46,715 nt of DNA from Gemmatimonadota bacterium (GCA_028287285.1 JAQBPY010000340.1:1-46715), one strand, 5' to 3'; counted from the stretch's first letter, positions 34,564 to 45,000 are shown. Translations and numbers: made by a program. The notes: generated from the letters alone by a model not told the origin.

Positions 34564-35847
34564 ATGTCGGCTATATCGGTCACACAGATGGAGAAGCTCG
34601 TTTCGGAAGAGCGAAAAGGCGTGGGCGCCAGGCTGGGCCACTGCCTGGTCGTGTATGAGCTCGTCGATCATGGGCTTGAGTTCTATCGTGTCGTCAACGA
34701 AGGCGAGGGGTTTCGTCCAAGGACAAAGAAATTCCTCGCGCCAGACCCGGAGTACGCGTCATACGCGGTGAACATGGCACGAAGCCTTCGTTTCCAATTC
34801 ACGGAGCGCTTCGAGCACATGTCGCTGGGTCATGAATTCGATCTCACCTTTACGCTGAGTTACCGCGCGGGTGATGCAAGGTTGCTTGTGGACGGATTGA
34901 CGAATGATCCGCTCAGGAGAGTGCGTGAGGAGGTCACGCGACTGCTCGGAGGCAAGGCGATGGCGATCGAGTGGAATGTCATAGTCGACAGCAAGGTAAG
35001 GAACAATTTCGCCAGCCTACTTCCCCGCATCATGGGGGAGACGGAGCTCGTTCACATCCGGGAGTTCGCGCGCGACACGGGAGTCGAGGTGCTGGGGATC
35101 GATGCTGCTCTCCACCTGACAACCGAAGACGTCAACGTGGTGAAGCAGGGTGTTGTCGACGAGCGTGAGGCGGAATTCGAGAAGACGGCCACCGCGCGGG
35201 CGGTCCGCACCTCGGCGGCTGGAACGCAAATTCGAAATGCAGACCGCAAGAGCCAGCACGATCAGGAGTTGTACGACATCGAGCTCGAGAACGAGGTGAT
35301 CGAGAAGCGATATCGCCTTCGAGTGGAGAAGCAGATCCACGAGAACAGGCTTGCGTCGCTCGAGCTGGCGGCACAGTTCCAGGTACAGGGCATGGCGGCG
35401 GCCGCCAAAGCGCTCTCGCAAGTCGCCGAAGAAATACGGAGTCCGGAACAACTCGTCCGGGCGAGTGAATTGGTTGCGCAGGCCCTCCAGGTGTCGTTTG
35501 GGGGTGCGCCCGCGCCCGATGCTCGCATCGGAATGCTGAATGGATCGTCCCGCACTCAGCGGCTGGTTGCGGGAAATGCGGGCGAGCTGGCAACGGAGTT
35601 GGGGATCGCACAGGAAAAGGCGGCATCGATTCCGGATGAGCTGGACCGAAAGCTGTTCGTCGCACTCGTGATGCACTGGTTTGCCGAGCTCCAGCTCGGC
35701 CGCGGCGCGGATAAGGAAATCGTCGATCGCTATCGGGCAGAGTTGGAATCCATCGGCATCCGGTTGCGCTCCGGATTGTCTCCCGAGCTCTTCGACTACG
35801 TCCAACGGATACTCGACGGAGATGCAATGATCCGCCGGTTCGCCTAG
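34564..35847 (+). CDS. SPFH/band-7-like protein with long coiled coil
   Basis: The protein has 427 residues. The start is ATG 34564, with GGAG seven bases before; longer readings overlap the previous gene. Residues about 85-200 resemble an SPFH/band-7 domain: EFDLTFTLSYRAGDARLLVD, then a helix with DPLRRVREEVTRLLG, and later FARDTGVEVLGIDAALHL. A long charged helix (about 195-300: EREAEFEKTATARAV, YDIELENEVIEKRYRLRV) should form a coiled coil. There is no membrane segment, unlike most SPFH proteins. Such proteins assemble into large oligomers at membranes, so this one may build a scaffold around the channel. Assignment is by fold pattern and is moderate. Confidence 0.65.
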   Translation: MSAISVTQMEKLVSEERKGVGARLGHCLVVYELVDHGLEFYRVVNEGEGFRPRTKKFLAPDPEYASYAVNMARSLRFQFTERFEHMSLGHEFDLTFTLSYRAGDARLLVDGLTNDPLRRVREEVTRLLGGKAMAIEWNVIVDSKVRNNFASLLPRIMGETELVHIREFARDTGVEVLGIDAALHLTTEDVNVVKQGVVDEREAEFEKTATARAVRTSAAGTQIRNADRKSQHDQELYDIELENEVIEKRYRLRVEKQIHENRLASLELAAQFQVQGMAAAAKALSQVAEEIRSPEQLVRASELVAQALQVSFGGAPAPDARIGMLNGSSRTQRLVAGNAGELATELGIAQEKAASIPDELDRKLFVALVMHWFAELQLGRGADKEIVDRYRAELESIGIRLRSGLSPELFDYVQRILDGDAMIRRFA

Positions 35848-35849
35848 AC

Positions 35850-38297
35850 ATGGCCGATCTCGAGACGGCTAGGCCCGGGCCTGAGATTCCCCACTCGGGC
35901 ACGCCAACCGTGCCGGTCGAAGTCGCGGCCGTCGAGACTGTTGATTCAAAGGAATCAGTACGGCCTGACACGACGGCTCCGGTAGCGGGCGGTGCCTTGG
36001 ATGATCCCGATCATAAGGAAAGGACGGACGAAGGTCCCCAGCAAAACATTCAGATCGGGACCCTAAGCTCGGACGACATTCAGTTCATCAACGAGTGCAA
36101 GAATTTCTACGTCAGCGATCAGGCGACAGTCTCGAGGGCCTTTTCCCTGAAGAGCGTTCCGACAATTTCCCGTGTCGTCGAAGCACGGTGCGCTGCATCC
36201 TTTCTCGGTGATTCCGCAGAGGAAGCCATCCTGCTCGACGTGCTGCAGAATCGGCGGTTTCTCATCATCGTCGGCGAGCGAAACAGTGGGAAGACGGCGG
36301 CCGCACTTCGACTCGTCCATTGTCTGCGTACCGCGACCGGAGACGATCTGCTCGAGCCTCTGCATGTAGCATCGCTCGACAACCGCATGCGCATCGACAT
36401 GCACGACATGCTTGAGCCTCGCAACAAAGGGCCCGAGCGCGTCATCATGTTCAAGGACGTCCTGTCCCGGAATAATCAGAACCTTCGCGACTTCCTCGTA
36501 CGCTGCACCGAGGATTCCCTGGACAGATTGGTGGATCGACTCGCGGCGAGCAGGTTGCGGCTCGTCTTCACGAGCGAGGCGCACCTGATGGGCGCTGTCA
36601 TGGTGCCCTTGGCAAGTATCGGATTGTGCCGCCAGCTGCGTCCGCTGAGCCAGGCCCATTTGCTCCAGTGTCTGGAGACGACCATTGGCGCCACGGGTGC
36701 GGCCAATGAACTGGATGCAGCAACACGTCTCGTGATCGTCGAGCGTGCGCGAACCGCTCCTCGAATCATCCGTTTCGTGACGCATCACTACAAGAATGTC
36801 ACGACGATCGCGAACGTCCATCACGCGTTCGATCAGATCGACGACGTTGGAACATGGATTTTCGGGGACATGATCGATGACTACGACGCCTGGAGTTTCG
36901 CGCTCGTGCTCGGACTCGTGCAATGCCTTCCCGATTCCGGTGGCGTGCCGTGGCTCAGCTTCACCCGATTGAAGAGCGCACTCGACGAAAGGATCAGAAT
37001 CCGCGTCCAGGGTGTCGATGCAAAACCCTCATACGGACGCCGAAGCGTCTCCGATACCTCGAACCTCGAGCGCGCCGATGCGGTGATTGCACGGGACGCA
37101 GCGAGCGGGCGTGACATGCTGCGGTTCAATGACGCGCGTCGCGCTGGACGGCTGTGGTGCGAGCTTCTCGATAAATCACGCTCTCTGCTGTTGTCCTTGT
37201 GGACGCCGCTCATCGAGGTGGTGCAAACGGGCGAACCCGACGTCAGTATGCTGGCGGCGCGAATCCTCGGCCGCATCGGCGAGCTGGATGCGGTGGGTTT
37301 GGCATTTCCACTCATCGGACGCTGGGCTCGTTCCGAGAAACTTTCCCTCCGTGCCGCAGTCGGTTACATGTATCACGGTATTCTGGCGAGTGACGACAGC
37401 CGGTACATCGAGCTCTGCCTGGAGAAGCTGGCGCACATTGCCGAGTCGTCGCATCGTGAGGGTGGGCGAACCGCAATCGCGACATATCGGCAGATCGGTG
37501 GGCACGATCTGGTCTTTGCGATGGAACGCCTCCGCGCCATCGCGGACGACAGGCTGGCGCCGCAGATCGCGAATATGCAGAAGATCGACAAGTTCCTGAG
37601 CCGACTGAGCGCCGAGAAGGACCGCTCGTTGAGTGATCCCGAGACCATCACGCTCGAGCTGTGCCGCATCCAGCTGTTTGGCCTCGCGAGGGAGATCTTC
37701 GAGAAACAATTCCAGACAATGATGGAACTTCAGTTTGCCCTGATCTCGCTGTGCATCGAAGTCGGGCCGCTCGAAGCGTTCACGGAATTGCGAAAATGGT
37801 TTCGCGGCTCCGAGGGCCTGCGGGCGCTCGTTGCACTCATGTTCCTGCAGAAAGACGGACTTGCCGCAAGTCTGGGCGGAAGCAATCACGTCGAGTTGGG
37901 GGTCTCCGAATTCAACCGTTCATCTGCAGCGTCCGCACCGAACCTCATCCTGCTCTCGATATCGAGAATTGCCGGCGCCGAGAAACAGATCGCCAGCCTT
38001 CTCGAAGATGTGTTCATGGGATTCTACTATTTCTTTCCGCACGAGAGCGCTCGGTACTTCCGGCGGGCGTTCTTCGAACACATCCGGTCCTGGATCATCG
38101 TTGCCAGCGAAGATCCGTCCATTCGCTCCGACGCGGAACGGCTGCTCGCGGCACTCCTCCGGTCAAATAATCGGGATCTGCGAACGCAGTGCGTGCAAAT
38201 GCTCCAGGAAGGCGTGTTCAGGGACGGCCAGTCCGGACTGCGAGACATCGCAGAGCGCGCACTTGTTGCAGGCTTGAAACGATCAATCGGCTACTGA
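35850..38297 (+). CDS. STAND-like P-loop NTPase, last gene of the CHAT-channel operon
   Basis: The protein has 815 residues. An acidic, disordered N-terminus (1-65) precedes a small domain and then the P-loop GERNSGKT at residues 142-149. The next strand, RVIMFKDVL (197-205), takes the Walker B position but has Lys-Asp where an acidic pair is usual. RLRLVFTSEA (235-244) fits the sensor strand of STAND/NACHT ATPases. Residues 320-430 look like a winged-helix region (ALDERIRIRVQGVDAKPSYG), and the remaining 380 residues are helical HEAT/ARM-like repeats (LAARILGRIGELDAVGLAFP) that would bind a trigger. It starts two bases after the previous stop. STAND proteins sense a signal and oligomerise to activate effectors; here the CHAT protease is the obvious effector. 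Confidence 0.8.
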   Translation: MADLETARPGPEIPHSGTPTVPVEVAAVETVDSKESVRPDTTAPVAGGALDDPDHKERTDEGPQQNIQIGTLSSDDIQFINECKNFYVSDQATVSRAFSLKSVPTISRVVEARCAASFLGDSAEEAILLDVLQNRRFLIIVGERNSGKTAAALRLVHCLRTATGDDLLEPLHVASLDNRMRIDMHDMLEPRNKGPERVIMFKDVLSRNNQNLRDFLVRCTEDSLDRLVDRLAASRLRLVFTSEAHLMGAVMVPLASIGLCRQLRPLSQAHLLQCLETTIGATGAANELDAATRLVIVERARTAPRIIRFVTHHYKNVTTIANVHHAFDQIDDVGTWIFGDMIDDYDAWSFALVLGLVQCLPDSGGVPWLSFTRLKSALDERIRIRVQGVDAKPSYGRRSVSDTSNLERADAVIARDAASGRDMLRFNDARRAGRLWCELLDKSRSLLLSLWTPLIEVVQTGEPDVSMLAARILGRIGELDAVGLAFPLIGRWARSEKLSLRAAVGYMYHGILASDDSRYIELCLEKLAHIAESSHREGGRTAIATYRQIGGHDLVFAMERLRAIADDRLAPQIANMQKIDKFLSRLSAEKDRSLSDPETITLELCRIQLFGLAREIFEKQFQTMMELQFALISLCIEVGPLEAFTELRKWFRGSEGLRALVALMFLQKDGLAASLGGSNHVELGVSEFNRSSAASAPNLILLSISRIAGAEKQIASLLEDVFMGFYYFFPHESARYFRRAFFEHIRSWIIVASEDPSIRSDAERLLAALLRSNNRDLRTQCVQMLQEGVFRDGQSGLRDIAERALVAGLKRSIGY

Positions 38298-38752
38298 CCA
38301 TTCAGCACTGACCAACAATCATCTCAGAACGGAACGATGACAATCCCGGACACGACGCGAAGCCGACAGCCATGGAGCGATTCAAGGACACTGCCATTGA
38401 CCGTGCGACGTTAGAAATTCGCAAAGGGATTCCCTTCGTATCCACGGCTGGTATGACCGCGTCGAAGCACAGGTCCATTCTATGGACATTGATCAAGTTG
38501 ATTTTTGGTATCATCGCGATACTATCGGCTGCCAATTCGTCGTGCTGTGCATCATGCAGGTCCCTGCGCTGACCGTCCTGACGCTGATCGCCCGCACGAG
38601 GCTGATGTCGGCACCGGAATCAATCCAAAATCTCGCGGCACCGCGACGTCTCGTCGGTCTGGTGACCATGATCGGCTGGCCCCTGGCAATTGCGCTTCCA
38701 ATTGCGATCGCAAAATGAGCGCATATCTGGCTACTGCAAAGACCGGTGCGCT
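38298..38752. other. Region between converging operons
   Basis: The plus-strand STAND gene and the minus-strand decarboxylase gene face each other across this 455-base gap. Apart from a possible small membrane-protein gene (38372-38718), nothing is recognised. No clear hairpin terminator with a U-tract is seen. Confidence 0.4.
38372..38718 (+). CDS. Possible small membrane protein, frame uncertain
   Basis: Two overlapping frames both look membrane-like. One starts at ATG 38372 and reads HRSILWTLIKLIFGIIAILS as a membrane helix before stopping at 38572. The other, from ATG 38482, reads FVVLCIMQVPALTVLTLIAR and later LVGLVTMIGWPLAIALPIAI, ending at 38718. Third-position G/C is low in the first 15 codons of the second frame and high afterwards, as if the true gene began in the first frame and shifted. 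Either this is a two- or three-helix protein damaged by a frameshift, or only one frame is real. No family recognised. Confidence 0.35.
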
Positions 38753-41239
38753 TTAGAGCGCCCGCGCATGATGTTGCGCGGAGGCCGCGAGCTCTTCGAC
38801 GAAGCGCTGGATCATGTGCTCGTTCGTCAGGGACGCCATTGGTGTGATGTACGGATTCATCACCGTTGCACGCAACACTACCAGCCCCTCGCGTGTGAAC
38901 TCCCGCTCCCTGGTGCGCGGGATGTTCGCGCGTGTGAAAAACGGCCGCAGCTGCGAGAACGAATACTCGGGCGGCTCCATGGTGGTTCGCGAGAGAAAAA
39001 ATGGTTGCGCGTAGCTGTACTGAAGGTCGCCGAGCTCCGACTGGATGCTGAACCGCTCATATACAGCCCGCGTCAGTTGATTCAGATCGTGAAGCCTGTT
39101 CGCTGATTTCTTCTTGACGACGAATGTCACGAGGTTCGTATCGGGACGCTGGCTGCTGAGCGGAATGAAGCTGTAGTCGATGCCGGAGCCCACATCGTCC
39201 ATCGCGGCGTTCCACCGTGCGAGCCATTCGAACAATGCGCAGGCAGCGAGCACGGATCCGCGCACGATCGCACCATGTTCGTGCATCGTCAGCGGCACGG
39301 TTTTCGATGACAACCACAATCCGGACGCGGATGCGCCCGGCCTTGATCCTTCAAGCATGTATGGTCCGAACGATTCGATGACGGTTCTCGGTGGAGCGTC
39401 ATCATGATCCCGCCGCGCATGTTTGGGCGGCACATGAATGGCCGCATCGAATTTGTTCGACGTGATGTAGGGAGCTCTCTGCTGAATGAAGGTGCGCACA
39501 CGATCATTCTTGAACGCCACACAGCCAGACGGATACGGAGCAAATCCCATCTTGTGTGGGTCCACGGTAATTGAGTCGGCGCGCGAAAATGCCAGGAAGG
39601 CGCTGAAGACGTCGCGTGATGGCCACTGAATGGTCTTCATCTGTTTGTCCGGCATCATCACACGCGATTGGCAATAGCTCGAGAGGTACGTCAGATGATC
39701 GTTGAGATTGAGGTGGAAATCATCTGATAGCGGCGGTCTGAACGCAGTCTTCAATTCCTTGGAAAGGCGTCCGAGGCCCTCGGCATATTCATCGAATCGC
39801 TCTCCTGCCAACATGCCGGACAGTTTGTCCAGACGAGTATCCAGTGCGTGGAACGCACCTCCCGAAATGGTGAAACCGGACTGAGCGTTGCTCGCGGCCG
39901 GATCGTTCGGCCGCGGTCCGATGGCCGCGCGGAGATGATCTGCGAAGCGCACGTGCCACTCCCGCAGTCCTTTGGGTGCGGCCGCGACAGGTGCGATGTT
40001 CAGAATGCGAGAGACTTTTTGGGCGACAGCTTCAGCCTTGGCCCACGGTTCGAGGCATAGCAGGCTGCGCATGAAGCCGCCCCACGCAGCATCCACGTGC
40101 AACCAGAACGACGCGTTGTGTTCTCGCTCCCAGTCCGCGCGCAACGACACGATCTTGTCGATGGGATCAACGGCGCCCTCCTCTGTCGTTCCGGCGCTCG
40201 CGATCACTGCGAGGACTACACGATTCTCTCGGCGCATGCGCTCGAGCGTCGCCACGAGATGTCTGGTATCGAGACGGAAATGTTCGTCTACATCGATATG
40301 AATGATGTTGTTGCGCCCAATGCCGAGTACGTCGGCAGCTTTGCTGACGCTGTAGTGCGCTGTGCCCGCTACGAGAATGACGGGAGGAAAGGTGCTGAAA
40401 GCCTCCCCGACGCCACCGGCAAGAGAGTACCGGGTCTGATCAAGCAGGTCCCACGCCAACCGCGAGTCATCGGCGCTGCGTCGTCCATTCGCTGCTCGCG
40501 AACGTGAGATCGCGTCGATATAGCGTCCGAGAAGAAAGATCGAATCATTGGGTCGGATATCCAGCGTGTCCCGTTCCGTCAGCGTTTCAAGTTGTCGCAA
40601 CTCTCCCTTCGCCGTCTTGACGGACAAGTCCAGGTGCCGATCGGCGGCAACCTGCCGGATGGCGAGCGGCAGATAGCGCACCTGCCGTGCGATCCAGAGC
40701 GCCTCGATGTTGGCAATGCTTCCGCCGGATGTCAGGTGAGCCCAGGCGTACTCCGTACCGGCTGCGTTTCTGTAATATTCTTCGAGGTCCTCTCCCGGCG
40801 GCGGGAGATCCGGCGGCGTGCGATACCCAAGCATCGTGATCACCGCATTGCACGCCTCGACTTCCAGATGCGTCGTGACGGGCGCTGCCTCCGGGGTGAC
40901 ATTGTTGGGATTGAACAACATGCCAGCGATGTAACCCAGCGTCGACGGAATGAGCTGATCCGAGAGCTCGTGCGCGAGGTATCTCGGGCTGTAAAATGGA
41001 AAATTCCTTCTCAGCTGCGCCATGAGCTCGTGTACCCGCTGGTTCAGGGCATCGTGTTGCTCGAGCTGCTCCCTCTGGAGGGCTTTGGAGATCAGGATGG
41101 CGTCGCCGGGAAAATAGTTCTTCCGCCAATGCACGTAGTCGCGCAATATGAGAAGAAGCAATTGTTCGACAATATCAGCGTTCTCCGCCTTCGGGCCGAG
41201 AAACCAGGCCAGATGCTTGTTGTTCTCGGATTCCGTCAT
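38753..41239 (-). CDS. Large PLP-dependent group II amino-acid decarboxylase (tyrosine/glutamate type)
   Basis: The protein has 828 residues from ATG 41237-41239; a GTG 54 bases upstream could add 18. It has the group II decarboxylase features: TSGGSIANIEALWIARQ for phosphate binding, the PLP-pyridine Asp383 in WLHVDAAWGG, and the Schiff-base Lys563 in ADSITVDPHKMGFAPYPSG. The ADSIT-DPHKMG block is close to bacterial tyrosine decarboxylases. It is longer than usual for the family. About 180 residues separate the Asp and the Lys, where far fewer are usual, because of an inserted helical stretch (ISGGAFHALDTRLDKLSGML). It ends the operon that also encodes a methyltransferase and a caspase-like protein. 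The expected reaction is decarboxylation of an aromatic or acidic amino acid; the substrate cannot be read from sequence. Confidence 0.88.
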   Translation of the reverse strand: MTESENNKHLAWFLGPKAENADIVEQLLLLILRDYVHWRKNYFPGDAILISKALQREQLEQHDALNQRVHELMAQLRRNFPFYSPRYLAHELSDQLIPSTLGYIAGMLFNPNNVTPEAAPVTTHLEVEACNAVITMLGYRTPPDLPPPGEDLEEYYRNAAGTEYAWAHLTSGGSIANIEALWIARQVRYLPLAIRQVAADRHLDLSVKTAKGELRQLETLTERDTLDIRPNDSIFLLGRYIDAISRSRAANGRRSADDSRLAWDLLDQTRYSLAGGVGEAFSTFPPVILVAGTAHYSVSKAADVLGIGRNNIIHIDVDEHFRLDTRHLVATLERMRRENRVVLAVIASAGTTEEGAVDPIDKIVSLRADWEREHNASFWLHVDAAWGGFMRSLLCLEPWAKAEAVAQKVSRILNIAPVAAAPKGLREWHVRFADHLRAAIGPRPNDPAASNAQSGFTISGGAFHALDTRLDKLSGMLAGERFDEYAEGLGRLSKELKTAFRPPLSDDFHLNLNDHLTYLSSYCQSRVMMPDKQMKTIQWPSRDVFSAFLAFSRADSITVDPHKMGFAPYPSGCVAFKNDRVRTFIQQRAPYITSNKFDAAIHVPPKHARRDHDDAPPRTVIESFGPYMLEGSRPGASASGLWLSSKTVPLTMHEHGAIVRGSVLAACALFEWLARWNAAMDDVGSGIDYSFIPLSSQRPDTNLVTFVVKKKSANRLHDLNQLTRAVYERFSIQSELGDLQYSYAQPFFLSRTTMEPPEYSFSQLRPFFTRANIPRTREREFTREGLVVLRATVMNPYITPMASLTNEHMIQRFVEELAASAQHHARAL

Positions 41240-41320
41240 GTCGATCGTCGAGTGGGGGATGGTGGCGCCACGGAGAGTCACAGGCGACGACACGGGCCGG
41301 ACAATTCGTGCTTTGTCTCT

Positions 41321-42040
41321 CTATCGTCGCCGCAGCAGGCAGAACCAGCTGACGTGCACGTGCGGCTCGTCACGATAACCGGTATGGGGCGGCTCGAACC
41401 ATGTACGCGGCTCGAGGCTCACCATCTCGAATCCCGCCAGTGAGAACAACTGTTCGGCATCAGCCTGCGAGTAGTAGCAAAAGTAGTATTCCGTATGAGC
41501 GGCATCAGGGGACGACGGCAGATACCATCCCTCGGTACTTGTGTTGCCGGATCGCATGCGTGGTCCCAGACGCGATCCATCATCGGGATGGAAGACGGAG
41601 GCATAGAGAAACCCACCGGCCCCAATGAGCCGCGCGACCTCCTCGAGAACGGGCCGCGGCTTGGGTAAATGCCCCAGCACGTCGATGCAGATCGCGGCAT
41701 CCACCGCGCCGGCGGGCATGCCGATGTGCTCGAGCGGCCCAGCTGGAAGGAACTCGTACCGTCCGTCGAAGTGAAGCGTACGCAGAAACATCGCACACTG
41801 CGCCAGGGCAGTCTCGGACAGGTCTGCGCCAATGGTATGGAACCCGCTCCGGACGAGTGCCGCGAGGTTCTTGCCGTCGCCGCATCCGGCGTCCAGCACC
41901 GTCCGAACCCCGGCCGCGTGCCAGGCCTCCAGATCCAACCACCGAATTGTCGGTTCATCCGGCCATAGGCGTTCCGGTCCGGCCGCCTGGTACCGAGGGT
42001 CCCATGGCGCCCCAGGAGAGACATCGTCGTTGATTGACAT
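41321..42040 (-). CDS. SAM-dependent class I methyltransferase
   Basis: The protein has 239 residues. Motif I, TVLDAGCGDGKN (residues 47-58), binds S-adenosylmethionine. A following acidic strand (TIGADLSETAL), the motif IV region (VDAAICIDVLGHLPKP) and LIGAGGFLYASVF complete a class I Rossmann fold of the Methyltransf_11/25 type. The C-terminal part is rich in aromatic and His residues (TEYYFCYYSQADAEQ, EPHVHVSWF), which may form the substrate pocket. It lies 20 bases after the caspase-like gene and 81 before the decarboxylase, on the same strand. Together with the decarboxylase it suggests modification of a small amine or amino acid. Substrate unknown. Confidence 0.88.
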   Translation of the reverse strand: MSINDDVSPGAPWDPRYQAAGPERLWPDEPTIRWLDLEAWHAAGVRTVLDAGCGDGKNLAALVRSGFHTIGADLSETALAQCAMFLRTLHFDGRYEFLPAGPLEHIGMPAGAVDAAICIDVLGHLPKPRPVLEEVARLIGAGGFLYASVFHPDDGSRLGPRMRSGNTSTEGWYLPSSPDAAHTEYYFCYYSQADAEQLFSLAGFEMVSLEPRTWFEPPHTGYRDEPHVHVSWFCLLRRR

Positions 42041-42060
42041 GACGTTGCTGTGAAGACCAT

Positions 42061-45000
42061 TCAGGCCAGCACGATTTCCATGAGCGGTTTGTCTGACTGA
42101 TCGAGCGTCGCAACGTTCTGGAAGCGAATAGAAAAACGCTTTCCACAGGTATATCGCGTCTGAAACGACTTCAGGTGCTGCATCATCCGCACGATGTCAT
42201 ACGCGGGCGCGGCAATGTGGAGCGGACCCCCTTTCTGCTGCCAATGTGTATTACGCAGAGTGGTGTAGTCTCCTGTGCTGCGAAAGGTTTGGGGTGCCGA
42301 TTGCGCCGTGCGCAAATCCTCGAGCCGAAGTCCCTGTCCTGGTTGGATGTCGACAGGCGCTGCGTCATAGCGAGCAAAGAGCTCGGAGATATCATCCCGG
42401 TCGTATGTGAGCGACTCTTCGCCAAGGTCATCGAGCCACACACTGATCGTGATCGTTATGGGTGCTCCCTCGACCCCATGTAACACCCCGTTCACGAAGA
42501 ATACGCTCGCAGGACCGGATCGGGCAGGTTGCGGCACAGACCTGTCCAACTTCGGATCGGCAACCGTGGACGGCGCGTCCAGCAAAACCTCGGCAAGACC
42601 GAGCAGGAAGGTCAATGGAAAGCTGGCATAGTCGATCTTGAACGTGTCCGTGACGTCGGTGAGATACTTCGGATCGCCCGAGACGTCCTTTGGGTATGTC
42701 TCGTTCCAGTGTTCCACGATCTCGCCGAGGTGACTCAAGGCGATCGCGTGCGCGAGATACGCCGGCATCAGGAGGAACTGCTCTGGAAGCTCCGCCGACT
42801 CATCGTGGGTTGGCACGAACCGGAGAAAGCTGATCGCGCGCCGCCACGGCTCGTCACTGTATGACGTCGCCCGAGGACGCATGTCTTTTCCGGGCGGCAT
42901 CATGTGTTTTTCGAGCTCGTAGACAAGCAGGAGTGAGCCAGAGACCGCATGACTGACCCAGCGTGTGAGCTCGATATAGAACACTGACTCGAGCCAGTTG
43001 CGCTTGTGTGCCGGGTACAGCCCCGTAATTGCGTTCTTGTAGAATGGGTATCGCGTATGGTGCAACACATCGAGCAGAATCGGACTGCTGCGATCCTTTC
43101 GCGCCGCCCAATCACGAAAATACCGCAGAAAGAATTGGCGGGACCAATCGTCGAAATGCTGCACCGGCTCCGTCAGATCGTGCATTGCGGTCACCAGACC
43201 CCAGAACAGCGTGGCGTGGTCGCCCGCGACCGATAAAGTCCCGGTCTTTCCCGCCTCCCCGGGTGCTATCCACGCATTCAGATACGCGAGAAGGGATTGC
43301 TGGGGTGGACCAGCCTGCCGTTCCCCCTCGAGCCGTCCCCTTAGGAAGGACTGCATCTTGAGGGCGACATGATCGGCCTCGCGCGCCCCGCTGCTCGCAC
43401 GCGGCTCCAGGATCCAGACTCCCAACAGCCATACCTGAACAGTATGCGCCAATTGGTGCAGATACTCCCTGCGTTTCCCGCTGGCAAGCCCTGCTTCGAG
43501 CTCGCCGATCCCTTCCAGGTATTCCCCTACCGGAGCAAGTGTTCGTATCGCTCGCAGCAGTGCATCCACCGCGCTCGATCGCCCATCGCGCAAGTCGTCG
43601 ATGAGTCGGGCGATCTGTCGAAAGTGATAGCTGATGGTATCACCCGCTGCCATATCTCGGCGGGGGTCATCCATTGCATGGATGTCCGGCGCAATCGCGC
43701 GACTCCGCACGAAATCATCCCAGCTTGGCGGTGTTGCAAGGACCGCCGGCGGGATCGGAACGGGAAGTCGCAGCTCTCGCTGCGCCGCAATGGCCGCAAG
43801 CTCCAGCGCTTCCGATTCATTGATGTTGTTGTCCCGCTCGATTCCCAGACGCCTCTCCACGAGCTTGAGATCGCGCCAGATGAGTGGGATGAGGTAGTCC
43901 CACCCCAACAACACCTCATCCTTTCTCCGAACATCCACAAGATTGGCAATGCCATTGTCGCGGATCTGCTGTGCCCACGCCGCCGCGGCGCCATGCCCAT
44001 CCTGCGCGCGATCATCCCGGATCTTCTGCACCAGCCCGCGAATCATTTCCTCGCGCTCCTTTCGCACGCTGGTGAGTTCCAGAGCGCGGGCAGCTCCTTT
44101 GACGAACTGCGGATGGATGACGCGACGCAGGCGTGACCGGCGGCGTGCGCGCTGCGCATAGACACCGCCAATACATTGGAGAAAATGATGAACCTCATTG
44201 TCTCCCTCACCAGCACCAGGCGCCGCCGACCCCGCGAGTGCGCGCGCGATCCCTTCTCCGATGTCCTTGTCCGCTCGCCGCGCTTCGGCGCTGCCCACCA
44301 CATCCTGAAACGACTCTCGTGCGCGCTTCCAGACCGCATTGGCATCTGGCTGTGCAGGTTCCAAGCCGTAGCTCGACCGATTGACCGCCATCAGCACGCC
44401 CCCCAACGGCACGCGATCCTGAGCACTGCTCCCGGAAGGAGGGACCGGGATGAACTTGCCGACCACCGGGATGTACAGACACGAGCCAAGACCGAGCAGA
44501 TGATCGTACGTGGCGTACTCGCTGCTGTAGTTGCGAAGATTGCCCAGGTACCGGAGGTGCTGAACAGGATCCGTTGCCGGGCCCTGGCTGGTCGCTGCCA
44601 GTGCATCGCGGAAACACTCTCCGGCCGCTCCTAGCACTCCACCGTCCAGGGTAGCCGGGGTACCGGTGGACGCGCCGTCCCCGCGCGCTCGCAGTTCTTC
44701 ATACTTGCTTCGCAAGCGGTCGCGATCGAGGAACTGCCGCCGAACATACTCCAGGAGTTGTTGCTCGATACTGCCTTGGACAAGGCCGTCGTAAACCAGA
44801 CACCCGTCCCACACGTCATAGCTGAGAAAATAGATCAGCTCTACATTGCCGGAGACTTTGCGGTTCAGGTAGTCCCGAAACGCCTGCACCGCATAGCCCA
44901 TCGACTGTTCCAGGGGGTCGGCACCCATGTCCATGTGCCCGCCGCGCTGAGGCTTGCGTCGCACGGGAATGATGATGTCTCCCGCACCAAGAACAACGCG

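Noticed and set aside
30979..38297. A standard Zorya type I, II or III system
   Set aside because: Only ZorA/ZorB-like genes are present; no ZorD helicase, HNH ZorE or other recognised Zorya partner is visible, and a CHAT protease opens the operon.
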